In this document: positions 56,353-64,000 of the stretch, piece after piece | Position numbering within the stretch: position 1 is the stretch's first letter | Layout of the letters: every line of letters begins with the position of its first letter | Assembly: GCA_027489335.1 (NCBI GenBank) | Contig: JAIXZX010000011.1 | Span: 1 to 64,000 of the forward strand | Direction: 5' to 3' | Length of the DNA: 64,000 bases | DNA from: Caulobacteraceae bacterium | GTDB taxonomy: Bacteria > Pseudomonadota > Alphaproteobacteria > Caulobacterales > Caulobacteraceae | Translations under genes and position numbers: made by a program | The notes under the pieces: generated by a model | Told to the model about the DNA's origin: nothing | The model's input: only the letters and a program-made list of their open reading frames with translations | Databases searched by the model: none

Positions 56353-57357
56353 ATGAGCACGATTTCCCAGACCCACGACGATGAGCTGCTGACCCTTGTC
56401 CCCGACAAGAAGGTCTCCGTCCGCGAGACTTTCGGCGTCGACATGGACATGACCGTGCCGGCCTTCTCCCACCGCGACAGCCATGTCCCGGAGATCGACG
56501 ACACCTACCGGTTCGATCCTGAGACCACCAAAGCCATCTGCGCGGGCTTCGCCTATGACCGCCGGGTGATGGTCCAGGGCTATCACGGCACCGGCAAGTC
56601 GACGCACATCGAGCAGGTCGCCGCCCGCCTGAACTGGCCGCTGATCCGGGTCAACCTCGACAGCCATGTCAGCCGTATCGACCTGGTGGGCAAGGACGCC
56701 ATCGTCCTGAAGGAAGGCAAGCAGGTCACCGAATTCCGCGAGGGCATCCTGCCCTGGGCGCTGCAGCGCCCGATCGCCCTGGTGTTCGACGAATACGACG
56801 CTGCCCGTCCGGACGTTATGTTCGTGATCCAGCGCATTCTGGAGGCCCAGGGCAAGCTGACCCTGCTCGACCAGAACCGCGTGATCCGCCCCAACCCCTT
56901 TTTCCGCCTGTTCTCCACGACCAACACCATCGGTCTGGGCGACACGACGGGCCTCTATCACGGCACCCAGCAGATCAATCAGGGCCAGATGGACCGCTGG
57001 TCCATCGTCACCACGCTCAACTATCTGGAGCATGACGCCGAGGCCGAGATCGTTCTGGCCAAGGCCCCCAACTACGACACCACTGAGGGCCGCCGCACCA
57101 TCAACGCCATGGTCCGGGTCGCTGACATGACCCGCAACGCCTTCATGAACGGGGACATCTCCACGGTCATGAGCCCGCGGACGGTGATCACCTGGGCGCA
57201 GAACACCGAGATCTTCGGCGGCGACGTGGCGCTCGCCTTCCGCATGACCTTCCTGAACAAGTGCGACGAGCTGGAGCGCGGCACTGTCGCCGAGTTCTTC
57301 CAGCGCGCCTTCGGTCAGGACCTGCCTGAAAGCACGGCCCGGGTTCGGGTGGCCTGA
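56353..57357 (+). CDS. cobS: Cobaltochelatase subunit CobS
   Basis: A 334-residue AAA+ ATPase of the aerobic cobaltochelatase. Walker A is [17 protein letters not shown], Walker [16 protein letters not shown], and the sensor region [33 protein letters not shown] is typical. CobS and CobT form a chaperone-like ring that drives cobalt insertion by CobN. CobN is not in this window and no other cobalamin gene is present. The gene is separated from cobT by about 2.3 kb with three unrelated genes, and a strong terminator follows it, so cobS and cobT are transcribed separately here. Confidence 0.95.
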   Translation: MSTISQTHDDELLTLVPDKKVSVRETFGVDMDMTVPAFSHRDSHVPEIDDTYRFDPETTKAICAGFAYDRRVMVQGYHGTGKSTHIEQVAARLNWPLIRVNLDSHVSRIDLVGKDAIVLKEGKQVTEFREGILPWALQRPIALVFDEYDAARPDVMFVIQRILEAQGKLTLLDQNRVIRPNPFFRLFSTTNTIGLGDTTGLYHGTQQINQGQMDRWSIVTTLNYLEHDAEAEIVLAKAPNYDTTEGRRTINAMVRVADMTRNAFMNGDISTVMSPRTVITWAQNTEIFGGDVALAFRMTFLNKCDELERGTVAEFFQRAFGQDLPESTARVRVA

Positions 57358-57382
57358 CGGCGCCTGCCTTGACCGGACACAG

Positions 57383-57414
57383 AAACGGCGGCCCTCGCAG
57401 GGGCCGCCGTTTTT
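57383..57414 (+). terminator. Rho-independent terminator of cobS
   Basis: AAACGGCGGCCC (57383-57394) pairs perfectly with GGGCCGCCGTTT (57401-57412) across a 6-base loop, followed by TTTT-CG-TTT. It lies 26 bases after the cobS stop and 24 bases before the stop of the convergent secreted protein. Confidence 0.92.
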
Positions 57415-57437
57415 CGTTTCAAAACTGTCAGCCCGGT

Positions 57438-57749
57438 TTAGCGGCCCAGCATGGCGCTGAGTTTCGCGCCCTCGACCTCACTGACGCACCGCGGGGCGGA
57501 CCAGTCATCGGCCGCGCCGGTGAGCGCCTGCTCGGCGGTGACGAACTTCACCTCCCCATGCTCGCGGGCGAAGGCCCGGCGGGTCAGTTCGGAGCGGTCG
57601 CAGACATAGACCACCCGCTCAACCTTGCCGTTGACGGCTTCCCGAGCTGTGGCGTCGCGGCCCGCGTCCTGCGCGTTGGCCGGCTGAGCGGCCTGAGCGG
57701 CGCCGGCGACAAGGGCCGCAGCGGCTGCGGCCAGAACAAGAACTCTCAT
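57438..57749 (-). CDS. Small secreted protein, unknown function
   Basis: A 103-residue protein not assigned to a named family. MRVLVLAAAAAALVAGAAQA/AQ is a signal peptide, so the mature 80 residues are periplasmic or secreted. Two cysteines (in VVYVCDRS and SAPRCVSE) could form one disulfide. The rest has charged alternation without repeats. GGAGGA precedes the ATG at 57749; four more in-frame codons (METM-like) lack support. The intergenic region upstream contains the dyad at 57841. Confidence 0.7.
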   Translation of the reverse strand: MRVLVLAAAAAALVAGAAQAAQPANAQDAGRDATAREAVNGKVERVVYVCDRSELTRRAFAREHGEVKFVTAEQALTGAADDWSAPRCVSEVEGAKLSAMLGR

Positions 57750-57840
57750 GGTTTCCTCCACTTATGGCGGGGCTTGCGCCTCGACTTGGGGAAAGGCTCT
57801 CACGGGATTGGCCGCTTGTGAAGGATTTATGACGTTGCAA

Positions 57841-57856
57841 TGTCGCATTTGCGACA
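57841..57856. promoter_or_regulatory. Palindrome TGTCGCA-TT-TGCGACA, candidate operator
   Basis: A perfect 7-2-7 dyad in the 278-base divergent gap between the small secreted protein and the DUF3089 gene. On the minus strand a TTGTCG hexamer overlaps it, a possible -35 for the secreted protein. Its core TCGCA-N2-TGCGA is shared with 6597-6610. Confidence 0.45.
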
Positions 57857-58027
57857 ACTGGCCGCCACCGTCCGCAAACGGGAGCGCGAAGAGGTCATTT
57901 GCTCTTTATACGGATCTTTTTCTAGGCCTGACCCTGCCGGACCAGCCAGGCTGGGCTATGGACGAACCCGGCGCCCTGCGCGATGGTCCGGCCCATTGAT
58001 GCAGACCAATTTGCACGTGGGGACGAT

Positions 58028-59242
58028 ATGACCAGGAAATTGCTCGCCCTTTTGACGGCGACGACGGGGGCTCTGGCCCTGGCCGCCGGCGTCGGGCTGG
58101 CCCAGGCCCAGACGCCGGCCCAGCCGCAAGGCGCTGTGCTGGCCAAGAACGACTATGCCGACAAGGCGAGCTGGCTCTGCTGGCCCGGCCGCGACGACGC
58201 CTGCGCCGGCGACAACACCACCACCGTGATTCAGGCCGACGGCGCCCTGGCTGTGGAGACCTGGGCCGCCGATCCCAAGGCGCCGGTGGACTGCTTCTAT
58301 GTCTACCCCACCGTCTCCAACGATCCGGGCGTGGTCAGCGACATGACCGCTAACGCCGAAGAGCGGCGCGTGGTGGAACAGCAGCTCTCGCGCCTGGGCG
58401 CCAAGTGCCGGGTCTATGCGCCGCTCTACCGCCAGTTCACGCTCACGGCCCTGCGCGCCCTGGTCACCGGCGGCGCTCTGCCCGGCGGCGCGCCCCGCCC
58501 CAACACCGGCTATCTCGACGTCGTGGACGCCTGGAACCACTATCTGGCCCATGAGAATGACGGTCGTGGCGTGGTCCTGATCGGCCATAGCCAGGGCGCC
58601 GGCGTGCTCACCCAGCTGATCGCCAATGAGATCGACGGCAAGCCCGTGCAGGACAAGCTGGTCTCGGCCTTCCTGATCGGGACCAATCTGCCGGTGGAAA
58701 AGGGCGGCAAGACCGGAACCTTCAAGTCGATCCCGCTGTGCGAAGCGGCCGATCAGACCGGCTGCGCCGTAGCCTATGTGAGCTTCCGGGCAGACGCGCC
58801 GCCCCCAGCCAATTCCCGGTTCGGCGTCGCTCCGCGCCAGGCCCCGAACATGGAGGCCGCCTGCGTCAATCCCGCAGCCCTGGCCGGCGGCAAGGCTGAT
58901 CTGCACGCCTATCTGGCCAGCGCCGGCAACCTGCTGGGCTCATCAGAAGAGCCTCAGCCCTGGGTGAAGGGCGGTCCGGCCATTGAGACGCCCTTCGTCT
59001 CGGCCCCGGGCCTGTTGAGCGGCGCGTGCGTGCGCCAGGACGGCTTCCACTATCTGGCGGTCACCGTGAACGCTGATCCTTCCGATCCGCGCACGGACAC
59101 CATCGCCGGCGACGTGGTCCAGAACGGGGTCATCGCCAAGGACTGGGGCCTGCATCTGATCGATGTGAACCTGGCCATGGGTGACATTGTGGGCCTGGTG
59201 GAGTCCCAGGGCGCGGCCTGGCTCGCCAGCCGCAAGAACTGA
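58028..59242 (+). CDS. DUF3089 family alpha/beta-hydrolase-like secreted protein
   Basis: A 404-residue secreted protein of the DUF3089 family. A signal peptide MTRKLLALLTATTGALALAAGVGLAQA/Q is followed by NDYADKASWLCWPGRDDACAGDNTTTVIQADG, the family opening. A lipase-like nucleophile elbow IGHSQGAGVL is visible, and His in GWGLHLIDVNLAMGD-like C-terminal context may complete a triad. Several Cys pairs may form disulfides. The enzymatic activity is unproven. The 45 in-frame bases before ATG 58028 lack homology. A bidirectional terminator follows. Confidence 0.85.
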   Translation: MTRKLLALLTATTGALALAAGVGLAQAQTPAQPQGAVLAKNDYADKASWLCWPGRDDACAGDNTTTVIQADGALAVETWAADPKAPVDCFYVYPTVSNDPGVVSDMTANAEERRVVEQQLSRLGAKCRVYAPLYRQFTLTALRALVTGGALPGGAPRPNTGYLDVVDAWNHYLAHENDGRGVVLIGHSQGAGVLTQLIANEIDGKPVQDKLVSAFLIGTNLPVEKGGKTGTFKSIPLCEAADQTGCAVAYVSFRADAPPPANSRFGVAPRQAPNMEAACVNPAALAGGKADLHAYLASAGNLLGSSEEPQPWVKGGPAIETPFVSAPGLLSGACVRQDGFHYLAVTVNADPSDPRTDTIAGDVVQNGVIAKDWGLHLIDVNLAMGDIVGLVESQGAAWLASRKN

Positions 59243-59265
59243 GCGATCAGGACTGAGCCCAAATG

Positions 59266-59306
59266 AAAACGGCCGCCGCTCAAGCCAGAGCGGCGGCCGT
59301 CGTCTT
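59266..59306. terminator. Bidirectional terminator between DUF3089 and DUF1328 genes
   Basis: A perfect 13-bp stem (59269-59281 with 59288-59300, 6-base loop) with CGTCTTTT on the plus side and GTTTTCATTT on the minus side. It can terminate the DUF3089 transcript and, at least as well, the convergent DUF1328 transcript. Confidence 0.9.
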
Positions 59307-59323
59307 TTCAGGGATGTGGCGCG

Positions 59324-59503
59324 CTAGCCGCCGGTGATCTTCTTGCCGGCCATGACTCCCAGAACCAGGAAGATCACGAAGCCCACCAGGAAGATGAAGA
59401 ACAGGATCTTGGCGATGCCCGCAGCCGCGCCGGCGATGCCGCCGAAGCCAAGAGCGCCGGCCACAAGGGCGATAAGCGCGAAAATCAGTGCCCATTTCAG
59501 CAT
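59324..59503 (-). CDS. DUF1328 family small membrane protein
   Basis: A 59-residue protein made of two hydrophobic helices (about 2-18 and 33-50) around a [14 protein letters not shown] turn, ending in the basic MAGKKITGG. This is a complete match to the small DUF1328 family, inner membrane proteins of unknown function often induced by stress. GGAGG precedes the ATG at 59503. An EcfG-type promoter lies directly upstream on this strand, and the gene is closed by the shared terminator. It is one of the three genes separating cobS from cobT. Confidence 0.9.
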   Translation of the reverse strand: MLKWALIFALIALVAGALGFGGIAGAAAGIAKILFFIFLVGFVIFLVLGVMAGKKITGG

Positions 59504-59541
59504 GGGGTCGCCTCCAGAACAGCCATCAGTGTGACCAGGAC

Positions 59542-59567
59542 AACGCGGCGGCCCACAGCCCCGTTCC
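59542..59567 (-). promoter_or_regulatory. EcfG/SigT-type promoter of the DUF1328 gene
   Basis: Reading toward DUF1328, GGAAC (59567-59563) and CGTT (59545-59542) are exactly 17 bases apart, the consensus of the alphaproteobacterial general stress sigma factor. The start codon is about 39 bases further on, giving a short leader with GGAGG. Confidence 0.65.
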
Positions 59568-59631
59568 GGAGCCTGACCGTAGAATATCTTCCGCTTCCCC
59601 CCGAGCCTTGCGGCGCCTTATCTAGGAGGCG

Positions 59632-61584
59632 ATGGCCAAGTCCCCTCCCGAAAGTCCCGTCGAGCCGTTCAAGCGCGCCCTGGCGAACGCCGCGCGCTCC
59701 CTGGCCGAGTCCCCCGATCTGGAGATCGTCTTCTCCGGCGAAGGTCCGCAACTGCAGGGCAATCGCGCCATCCTGCCCCATCCGCCCCGGGACCTGGGAC
59801 CGGACGACGCCGCCCGCCTGCGGGGCATCGCCGACCAGATGGCTCTGCGTCTGGCCCACCACGACGCGGCCGCTCACGCCAAGGGCCGGCCGCAGTCGGC
59901 CCAGGGCGGACCGATCTATGACGCGATCGAGCAGGCCAGGACCCAGGCCATCGGCGCCAATGCTCTGGGCGGAGTGAAGGCGAACCTGCGCGCGGCCCTG
60001 GACCAGGCCTGGGCCAAGAAGCCCTTCAACCCGATCGACGCCCAGGCCAATCCGCCTATGGACGAGATCGTCTCGCTGATGGTGCGCGAGCGCCTGACCG
60101 GCGAGGCGCCGCCACCGGCCGCCCAGCCGCTGGTGGATCTGTTCCGCGCCGAGATCGAGGCCAAGGCCGGCCCAGACCTCGACAAGCTGGCCGCCAACCT
60201 TCAGGACCAGAAGGCCTTCGGCAAGGTGGCCAAGGCGATCCTGCGCGACCTCTCCATGGGCGATGACCTGTCCGACGCCCCGGAGCAGCCCGACGAGGAT
60301 GAGGAGGGCGGCGAGGACGCGGAGTCGGAGTCGGCCGAGGACCAGGACGGCGGCGAGGGCGAGGACCAGTCCCCCCAGCAGACCGCCATGGACGACAGCG
60401 AGGCCACCCATCGCGAGAGCGAGGAGACCGACAGTCAGATGATGTCGGCCGAGGAGGACCCCGACGCCGAGGACACTGACGAACAGCCAGACATGGGCGA
60501 AGGCGAACAGCCGTCTCGCCCCGACCCGCGGCCGGACGCGCGCATCCCGACCTACAAGGTCTTCTCCAGCGCGCACGATGAGATCGTCGCGGCCGAGGAG
60601 CTGTGCGATCCTGAAGAGCTTGGCCGCCTGCGGGCCTATCTCGACCAGCAACTGGCCAGTCTCTCCACCGTCGTCTCTCGCCTGGCGAACAAGCTGCAGC
60701 GCAAGCTGATGGCTCAGCAGAACCGCTCCTGGTCGTTCGATCTCGAGGAGGGCATCCTCGACGTCGCCCGGCTGACCCGGGTGATCATCGACCCCACCGC
60801 GCCCCTGTCCTTCAAGGAAGAGAAGGACACCGAGTTCCGCGACACGGTCGTCACCATCCTGATCGACAATTCGGGCTCCATGCGCGGCCGCCCGATCATG
60901 GTCGCCGCCGTCTGCGCCGACATCCTGGCCCGCACCCTGGAGCGCTGCGGGGTCAAGACCGAGATCCTCGGCTTCACCACCCGGGCCTGGAAGGGCGGGA
61001 CCAGCCGCGAGGATTGGCTGAAGGCCGGCAAGCCGCCGCAGCCCGGGCGGCTGAACGACCTGCGCCACATCATCTACAAGGCCGCCGACGCCCCCTGGCG
61101 CCGCGCCCGGCGCAATCTCGGCCTGATGATGCGCGAAGGTCTCCTGAAGGAGAACATCGACGGCGAGGCCCTGATGTGGGCCCACCAACGCCTGATGGGC
61201 CGGCCCGAACAGCGCCGCATCCTGATGGTGATCTCCGACGGGGCGCCTGTGGACGATTCGACCCTGTCGGTGAATTCCGGCCACTATCTCGAACGCCACC
61301 TGCGCGAGGTGATCGAGGAGATCGAGACCAAGAGTCCGGTGCAACTGATCGCCATCGGCATCGGCCACGACGTCACCCGCTACTATCGCCGGGCCGTCAC
61401 CATCGTCGATGTGGAGCAGCTGGCCGGCGTCATCGTCGACCAATTGGCCGAGCTGTTCGACGAAGAGATTCGCAAGGCCACCCGAGCCACCGCCAATCTG
61501 TTGCAGCCGCCGCCCAGCACCCAGGGGCCGTCTGGCCCCGGCCGGGGCTCGACCTTCAAGGAAGTCCGGAGAGCCCTGGCATGA
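59632..61584 (+). CDS. cobT: Cobaltochelatase subunit CobT
   Basis: A 650-residue subunit of the aerobic cobaltochelatase. An N-terminal helical region (about 1-210) leads into a long acidic Glu/Asp-rich stretch (about 215-300) typical of CobT. A C-terminal von Willebrand A domain follows with the metal-ion-dependent adhesion site DNSGSM and a second Asp in [10 protein letters not shown]. The CobS-CobT ring resembles magnesium chelatase BchI-BchD. AGGAGG immediately before the ATG supports the start. Its stop overlaps the next start as ATGA. Confidence 0.95.
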   Translation: MAKSPPESPVEPFKRALANAARSLAESPDLEIVFSGEGPQLQGNRAILPHPPRDLGPDDAARLRGIADQMALRLAHHDAAAHAKGRPQSAQGGPIYDAIEQARTQAIGANALGGVKANLRAALDQAWAKKPFNPIDAQANPPMDEIVSLMVRERLTGEAPPPAAQPLVDLFRAEIEAKAGPDLDKLAANLQDQKAFGKVAKAILRDLSMGDDLSDAPEQPDEDEEGGEDAESESAEDQDGGEGEDQSPQQTAMDDSEATHRESEETDSQMMSAEEDPDAEDTDEQPDMGEGEQPSRPDPRPDARIPTYKVFSSAHDEIVAAEELCDPEELGRLRAYLDQQLASLSTVVSRLANKLQRKLMAQQNRSWSFDLEEGILDVARLTRVIIDPTAPLSFKEEKDTEFRDTVVTILIDNSGSMRGRPIMVAAVCADILARTLERCGVKTEILGFTTRAWKGGTSREDWLKAGKPPQPGRLNDLRHIIYKAADAPWRRARRNLGLMMREGLLKENIDGEALMWAHQRLMGRPEQRRILMVISDGAPVDDSTLSVNSGHYLERHLREVIEEIETKSPVQLIAIGIGHDVTRYYRRAVTIVDVEQLAGVIVDQLAELFDEEIRKATRATANLLQPPPSTQGPSGPGRGSTFKEVRRALA

Positions 61585-62543
61585 GCCCCCTACCCCGTCT
61601 TGGCGCCCTGATCGCCCTGGCGGGGCTTGCCGCCTGCGCCCCCTCGCCGGTGAGCCTGCCGGCTGCCCCGGTGGCGGCGGGGTCTTCGATCTCGGTCCAG
61701 ACGGTTCCCGTCCCCCTGAACCCCGAAGCGCCCGGTCAGACGGCGATCGGCGGATTTACCTATGCCGGCGGGGTGCAGCTCTCCTCCACCCAGACCTCGC
61801 GGTTCCATGGCCTGTCGGACCTGTCGGTGAGCGCCGACGGAAAGATCACCGCGATCAGTGATGAGGGCGACCTGATCGAGGGCCGGCTCGTCTTCAAGGA
61901 CGGCCGTCTGACGGGCCTTGCCGACGTGACATTGCGGCCGTTGAGCGGCCTGGACGGCCAGCCCCTGCCCAACAAGGAAATGTCTGACGCCGAGGGGCTG
62001 GCGATCCTCGCCAGTGGCGACCGGCTGGTGAGCTTCGAGCGTCAGTCGCGCATCTGGCTCTATCCGGCAGACGGGGGGCCGCCGCGGGCCGTACCGGCGC
62101 CCGAAGCCGACTTCCCGCTGAATGGCGGCCTGGAGGCCCTGGCCGCCGATCCTGAACGCGGCCCCGACGCCTATGTGACGGGCGGCGAGGAGACCGGTCA
62201 GACCTGGCTCTGCCGCCTCGCGGCCCCCTGCGTGGCGGGCCCGACGGTCGACAAGGCGCCTGAGTTCGGCCTGGTGGCGATGCGCCGCCTGCCTGGCGAT
62301 CAGACCGCCTATCTGCTGCGGGCCTGGGACCCCCTGCGGGGCAACCGCATCGTGCTGTCGGTCACCGGAGCGTCCGGAGAGCTCGCGCGCCTGGAGATGA
62401 CCAAGCCGCTGACCGTGGACAATTTCGAGGGGGTGGATTTCGTGCCCCGCACCCAGGGCGGCTACCGGGTCTATATCCTGTCGGACGACAATTTCAGCGC
62501 CAGCCAGCGCACCCTGCTGCTCGCCTTCGACTGGACGCCCTGA
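61581..62543 (+). CDS. Phytase-like/esterase-like beta-propeller lipoprotein
   Basis: A 320-residue lipoprotein. [19 protein letters not shown] gives a signal peptide with lipobox LAAC at residue 19. The mature part matches the esterase-like activity of phytase family, built of beta-propeller strands: [58 protein letters not shown] and [26 protein letters not shown]. Real phosphatase or esterase activity is not established. The longer frame upstream is CobT overlap. It ends at a strong terminator. Confidence 0.85.
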   Translation: MSPLPRLGALIALAGLAACAPSPVSLPAAPVAAGSSISVQTVPVPLNPEAPGQTAIGGFTYAGGVQLSSTQTSRFHGLSDLSVSADGKITAISDEGDLIEGRLVFKDGRLTGLADVTLRPLSGLDGQPLPNKEMSDAEGLAILASGDRLVSFERQSRIWLYPADGGPPRAVPAPEADFPLNGGLEALAADPERGPDAYVTGGEETGQTWLCRLAAPCVAGPTVDKAPEFGLVAMRRLPGDQTAYLLRAWDPLRGNRIVLSVTGASGELARLEMTKPLTVDNFEGVDFVPRTQGGYRVYILSDDNFSASQRTLLLAFDWTP

Positions 62544-62570
62544 GGCCAGCCACCCAGACCGCGCGCAACG

Positions 62571-62602
62571 AAAAAGGCCGGCCCCGAAGGACCGGCCTTT
62601 TC
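62571..62602. terminator. Bidirectional terminator between phytase-like gene and rpmB
   Basis: AAAAGGCCGG (62572-62581) pairs with CCGGCCTTTT (62592-62601), with A-runs and T-runs on both sides. It serves the cobT operon on plus and rpmB on minus. Confidence 0.9.
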
Positions 62603-62626
62603 ATGTCGTCGTCAGATCGACGCCGT

Positions 62627-62926
62627 TCAGGCGGCGGTCTTGGTCTCGGCCAGCTTGGCCTTGAGCTGACGCTTGATCTTCAGCGCGCGCGGCGAGAGTT
62701 GCTCATCGCGGGCCTTGACCAGGAAGACGTCCAGGCCGCCCCGGAAGTCCAGGGTGCGCAGGGCCGCATTGCTGATGCGCAGTCGGAAGGACTGGCCCAG
62801 GGCGTCGGACTGCAGCGTAGCCGGAGACAAGGCCGGCAGGAACCGACGCTTGGTCTTGATATTCGAGTGGCTGACATTGTGCCCGATCATCGGACCAACG
62901 CCAGTGAGTTCGCAACGGCGCGACAT
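62627..62926 (-). CDS. rpmB: 50S ribosomal protein L28
   Basis: A 99-residue bL28. [33 protein letters not shown] is the family signature, and the C-terminal half [37 protein letters not shown] is the longer form typical of alphaproteobacteria. It binds 23S rRNA near the exit site. AAGG precedes the ATG; 39 further in-frame codons overlap the leader hairpin and are not coding. The leader contains a promoter and a terminator-like hairpin (62952-62974), so expression may be attenuated. Confidence 0.97.
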   Translation of the reverse strand: MSRRCELTGVGPMIGHNVSHSNIKTKRRFLPALSPATLQSDALGQSFRLRISNAALRTLDFRGGLDVFLVKARDEQLSPRALKIKRQLKAKLAETKTAA

Positions 62927-62951
62927 GGTGTTCAACCTTCGCGTGGAAACC

Positions 62952-62974
62952 AAAAAGCGCGGACCCCGGTCCGC
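62952..62974 (-). terminator. Terminator-like hairpin in the rpmB leader
   Basis: On the rpmB strand GCGGAC (62974-62969) pairs with GTCCGC (62964-62959) over a 4-base loop and is followed by GC and a five-T run (62956-62952). It lies about 9 bases after the predicted transcript start and 26 bases before the rpmB ATG. Termination here would yield a 30-base RNA, so it may be an attenuator. Confidence 0.5.
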
Positions 62975-62989
62975 ACAAGAGAGCGGGCG

Positions 62990-63018
62990 ATATAGGCGAA
63001 AGCCTCGGGCGCCGTCAA
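62990..63018 (-). promoter_or_regulatory. Housekeeping promoter of rpmB
   Basis: TTGACG (63018-63013) and CTATAT (62995-62990) are 17 bases apart. With one more base, TATATC fits the Caulobacter-type extended -10. This is the best sigma-70-like promoter seen in the window, 64 bases upstream of the rpmB ATG. Confidence 0.7.
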
Positions 63019-63136
63019 GGCGGAGCGACGACTCCCGGCGCAATCCCCGCGATTATCCCGCCGCTCGCCCGCACAGGCCCTGCTGGCGCTGCGGACTTGT
63101 GGCCATTCCCGGCGGCGCCTACAATATTTAGTAGGG

Positions 63137-63183
63137 AACAAAGGCTGAATCCGGCCCCGTCGCCGATTCGGTCACCCTTTGTT
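63137..63183 (-). terminator. Long bulged stem-loop downstream of the alpha/beta hydrolase gene
   Basis: AACAAAGG (63137-63144) pairs with CCTTTGTT (63176-63183). CTGAATC (63145-63151) pairs with GATTCGG (63165-63171, one G-T), leaving a 4-base bulge and a 13-base loop. It begins 22 bases after the hydrolase stop on the minus strand. No T-run follows, so its role as a terminator is uncertain. Confidence 0.45.
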
Positions 63184-63204
63184 TTGCCCGCGTTCCCACC
63201 TCGC

Positions 63205-64000
63205 TCAGGACGCCGGCGGCAGACTTTCCAAAAAGACGCGCAGATCCTGCGCCGTACGGTCGGGCAGCTGCTCCATCGGCACATGGCCACCATCGGCATA
63301 GGTAATCAGCCGCGCGCCGGGAATGCCTTGCGCAAAGCCTGCCCCGCGCTCGGCGGGAATCACCTGGTCCAGCGCCCCGACCATCACCAGGGTCGGGACC
63401 TGGATCGCCGCGAAGGTCTCCGGCGTCACTGGCGCAGCGGCGCTGCGGCGGCGGGGATCGGTGAGGATGGCCCGGTGGCCCGGCGCCCGGGCCAACTCCA
63501 CATAGCGGTCCACCAGCTCCGGCGTGACCAGGGTCTCATCCCCGTAAGCCTGGCGAAGGCCGCGTCCAGCCAGGGGGCGCGGATCAAGATTACGCAGCAG
63601 GCTGCGCCCCAGGGGGTTTTCCAGCAGCTTGAAGACCATGGGCCGGCTGTCACCCTCGCCCTCGACCGCCGCCGCCGGCCAGCCCGCGGCGTTGACCAGC
63701 ACCAGCCCGCGCACCTTCTGCGGATGGGCGAGCCCGTAGCGCCAGGCTACGCCGCCCCCCATCGAGTTGCCCGCCAGCACGAAGGGCGGCAGGCCAAGTT
63801 CGGCGGCCACAGCGTCCACCACCGCGACCTGTCCCTCCGGGCTCGACTGATAGCCCTCCGGCGCCCGGGTCAGGCCGTGTCCCGGAAGATCCAGGCTGAC
63901 CAGCCGGTAGTCGTCCTTGAGCCGCGCGACCCAGGGCTCCCAGGCGTGCAGGGAGGCGGCGAAGCCATGCACCATAACCAGCGTAACCGCGGCCTGCGGA
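63205..64000 (-). CDS. Alpha/beta hydrolase, N-terminus cut by window edge
   Basis: At least 264 residues of an alpha/beta hydrolase are present. The oxyanion motif VMVHGFAASLHAW, the nucleophile Ser in LAGNSMGGGVAW near residue 100, the acid Asp in MVGALDQVIPAERG and the His in YADGGHVPMEQLP are intact, so it is likely active. Similar sequences include lipases, haloperoxidase-like and C-C bond hydrolases. The frame is open at base 64000 (the ATG at 63975 sits inside the HG motif), so the true start lies outside the window. No partner gene is visible. Confidence 0.9.
   Translation of the reverse strand, partial: PQAAVTLVMVHGFAASLHAWEPWVARLKDDYRLVSLDLPGHGLTRAPEGYQSSPEGQVAVVDAVAAELGLPPFVLAGNSMGGGVAWRYGLAHPQKVRGLVLVNAAGWPAAAVEGEGDSRPMVFKLLENPLGRSLLRNLDPRPLAGRGLRQAYGDETLVTPELVDRYVELARAPGHRAILTDPRRRSAAAPVTPETFAAIQVPTLVMVGALDQVIPAERGAGFAQGIPGARLITYADGGHVPMEQLPDRTAQDLRVFLESLPPAS

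Noticed and set aside
57899-57926. TTGCTC and TCTAGG as a promoter for the DUF3089 gene
   Set aside because: Spacing of 16 is possible but both boxes are weak; nothing else supports it.
59497-61443. Long minus-strand frame opposite cobT
   Set aside because: Low-complexity Gly/Val/Leu/Gln product typical of antisense frames; CobT is intact.

Overview
The window comes from a high-GC alphaproteobacterial chromosome, most likely Caulobacteraceae (Phenylobacterium or Caulobacter). This rests on recognised families and gene neighbourhoods, not on a marker-gene search: comF-grxC-nitrilase-DUF1178, parvulin-argJ near secA, accA-mscS-xerD, aroK-aroB-CNNM, bolA/J-domain with cobS-cobT, abundant HWE/HisKA_2 signalling, GTG/TTG starts and frequent 4-base gene overlaps. 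There is no rRNA, tRNA, IS, prophage or CRISPR. Almost everything is tightly packed coding sequence; only one gap slightly exceeds 300 bases.

Layout. 1-6.5 kb: clpB (cut by the window edge), a FadL/OmpP1 porin, the comF-grxC-nitrilase-DUF1178 operon with a divergent methyltransferase, an Flp-type pilin and mutT. 6.8-11.6 kb: a DEAD-box helicase, then heme oxygenase and a bacteriophytochrome kinase with its own receiver (a red-light sensing pair). 11.6-19.6 kb: argJ, a parvulin lipoprotein, a thiolase, secA, a zinc-ribbon methyltransferase and a DsbB-like protein with one cysteine pair. 19.6-29.1 kb: an accessory metabolic block (quinone reductase, old-yellow-enzyme, enoyl-reductase-like, TetR, epoxide hydrolase, threonine aldolase, a LuxR/alpha-beta-hydrolase fusion and nitronate monooxygenase). 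29.2-39.8 kb: accA, MscS, xerD, coniferyl-aldehyde-dehydrogenase-like enzyme, a PAS-HWE kinase, aroK-aroB-CNNM and a stand-alone receiver.

39.8-64 kb: a PaoABC-type molybdenum aldehyde oxidoreductase operon, bolA, a J-domain protein, an anchored class-A-beta-lactamase-like protein, a second MscS, an NTF2-fold gene, a complete RND efflux operon (adaptor-pump-outer membrane factor) with a divergent TetR, DUF1622, an aminoglycoside-phosphotransferase-like protein, a TauD dioxygenase, cobS and cobT separated by three genes, a phytase-like lipoprotein, rpmB and an alpha/beta hydrolase cut by the window edge.

The least ordinary signals are regulatory. (i) A LuxR-type regulator is fused to an alpha/beta-hydrolase domain whose nucleophile position is Met, and the roughly 87 bases before its TTG start form a long nested inverted repeat. 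(ii) A hairpin sequesters the Shine-Dalgarno of an NTF2-fold gene after the efflux operon. (iii) Two good and one weaker GGAAC-N16/17-CGTT promoters (general stress sigma factor type) precede a receiver gene, a DUF1328 gene and a DUF1622 gene. (iv) PsrA-like CAAAC-N4-GTTTG dyads cover the nitronate monooxygenase leader. (v) Two distant intergenic sites share the palindrome TCGCA-N2-TGCGA. (vi) A terminator-like hairpin sits in the rpmB leader. All positions and motifs were read by eye; no database search or folding program was run.
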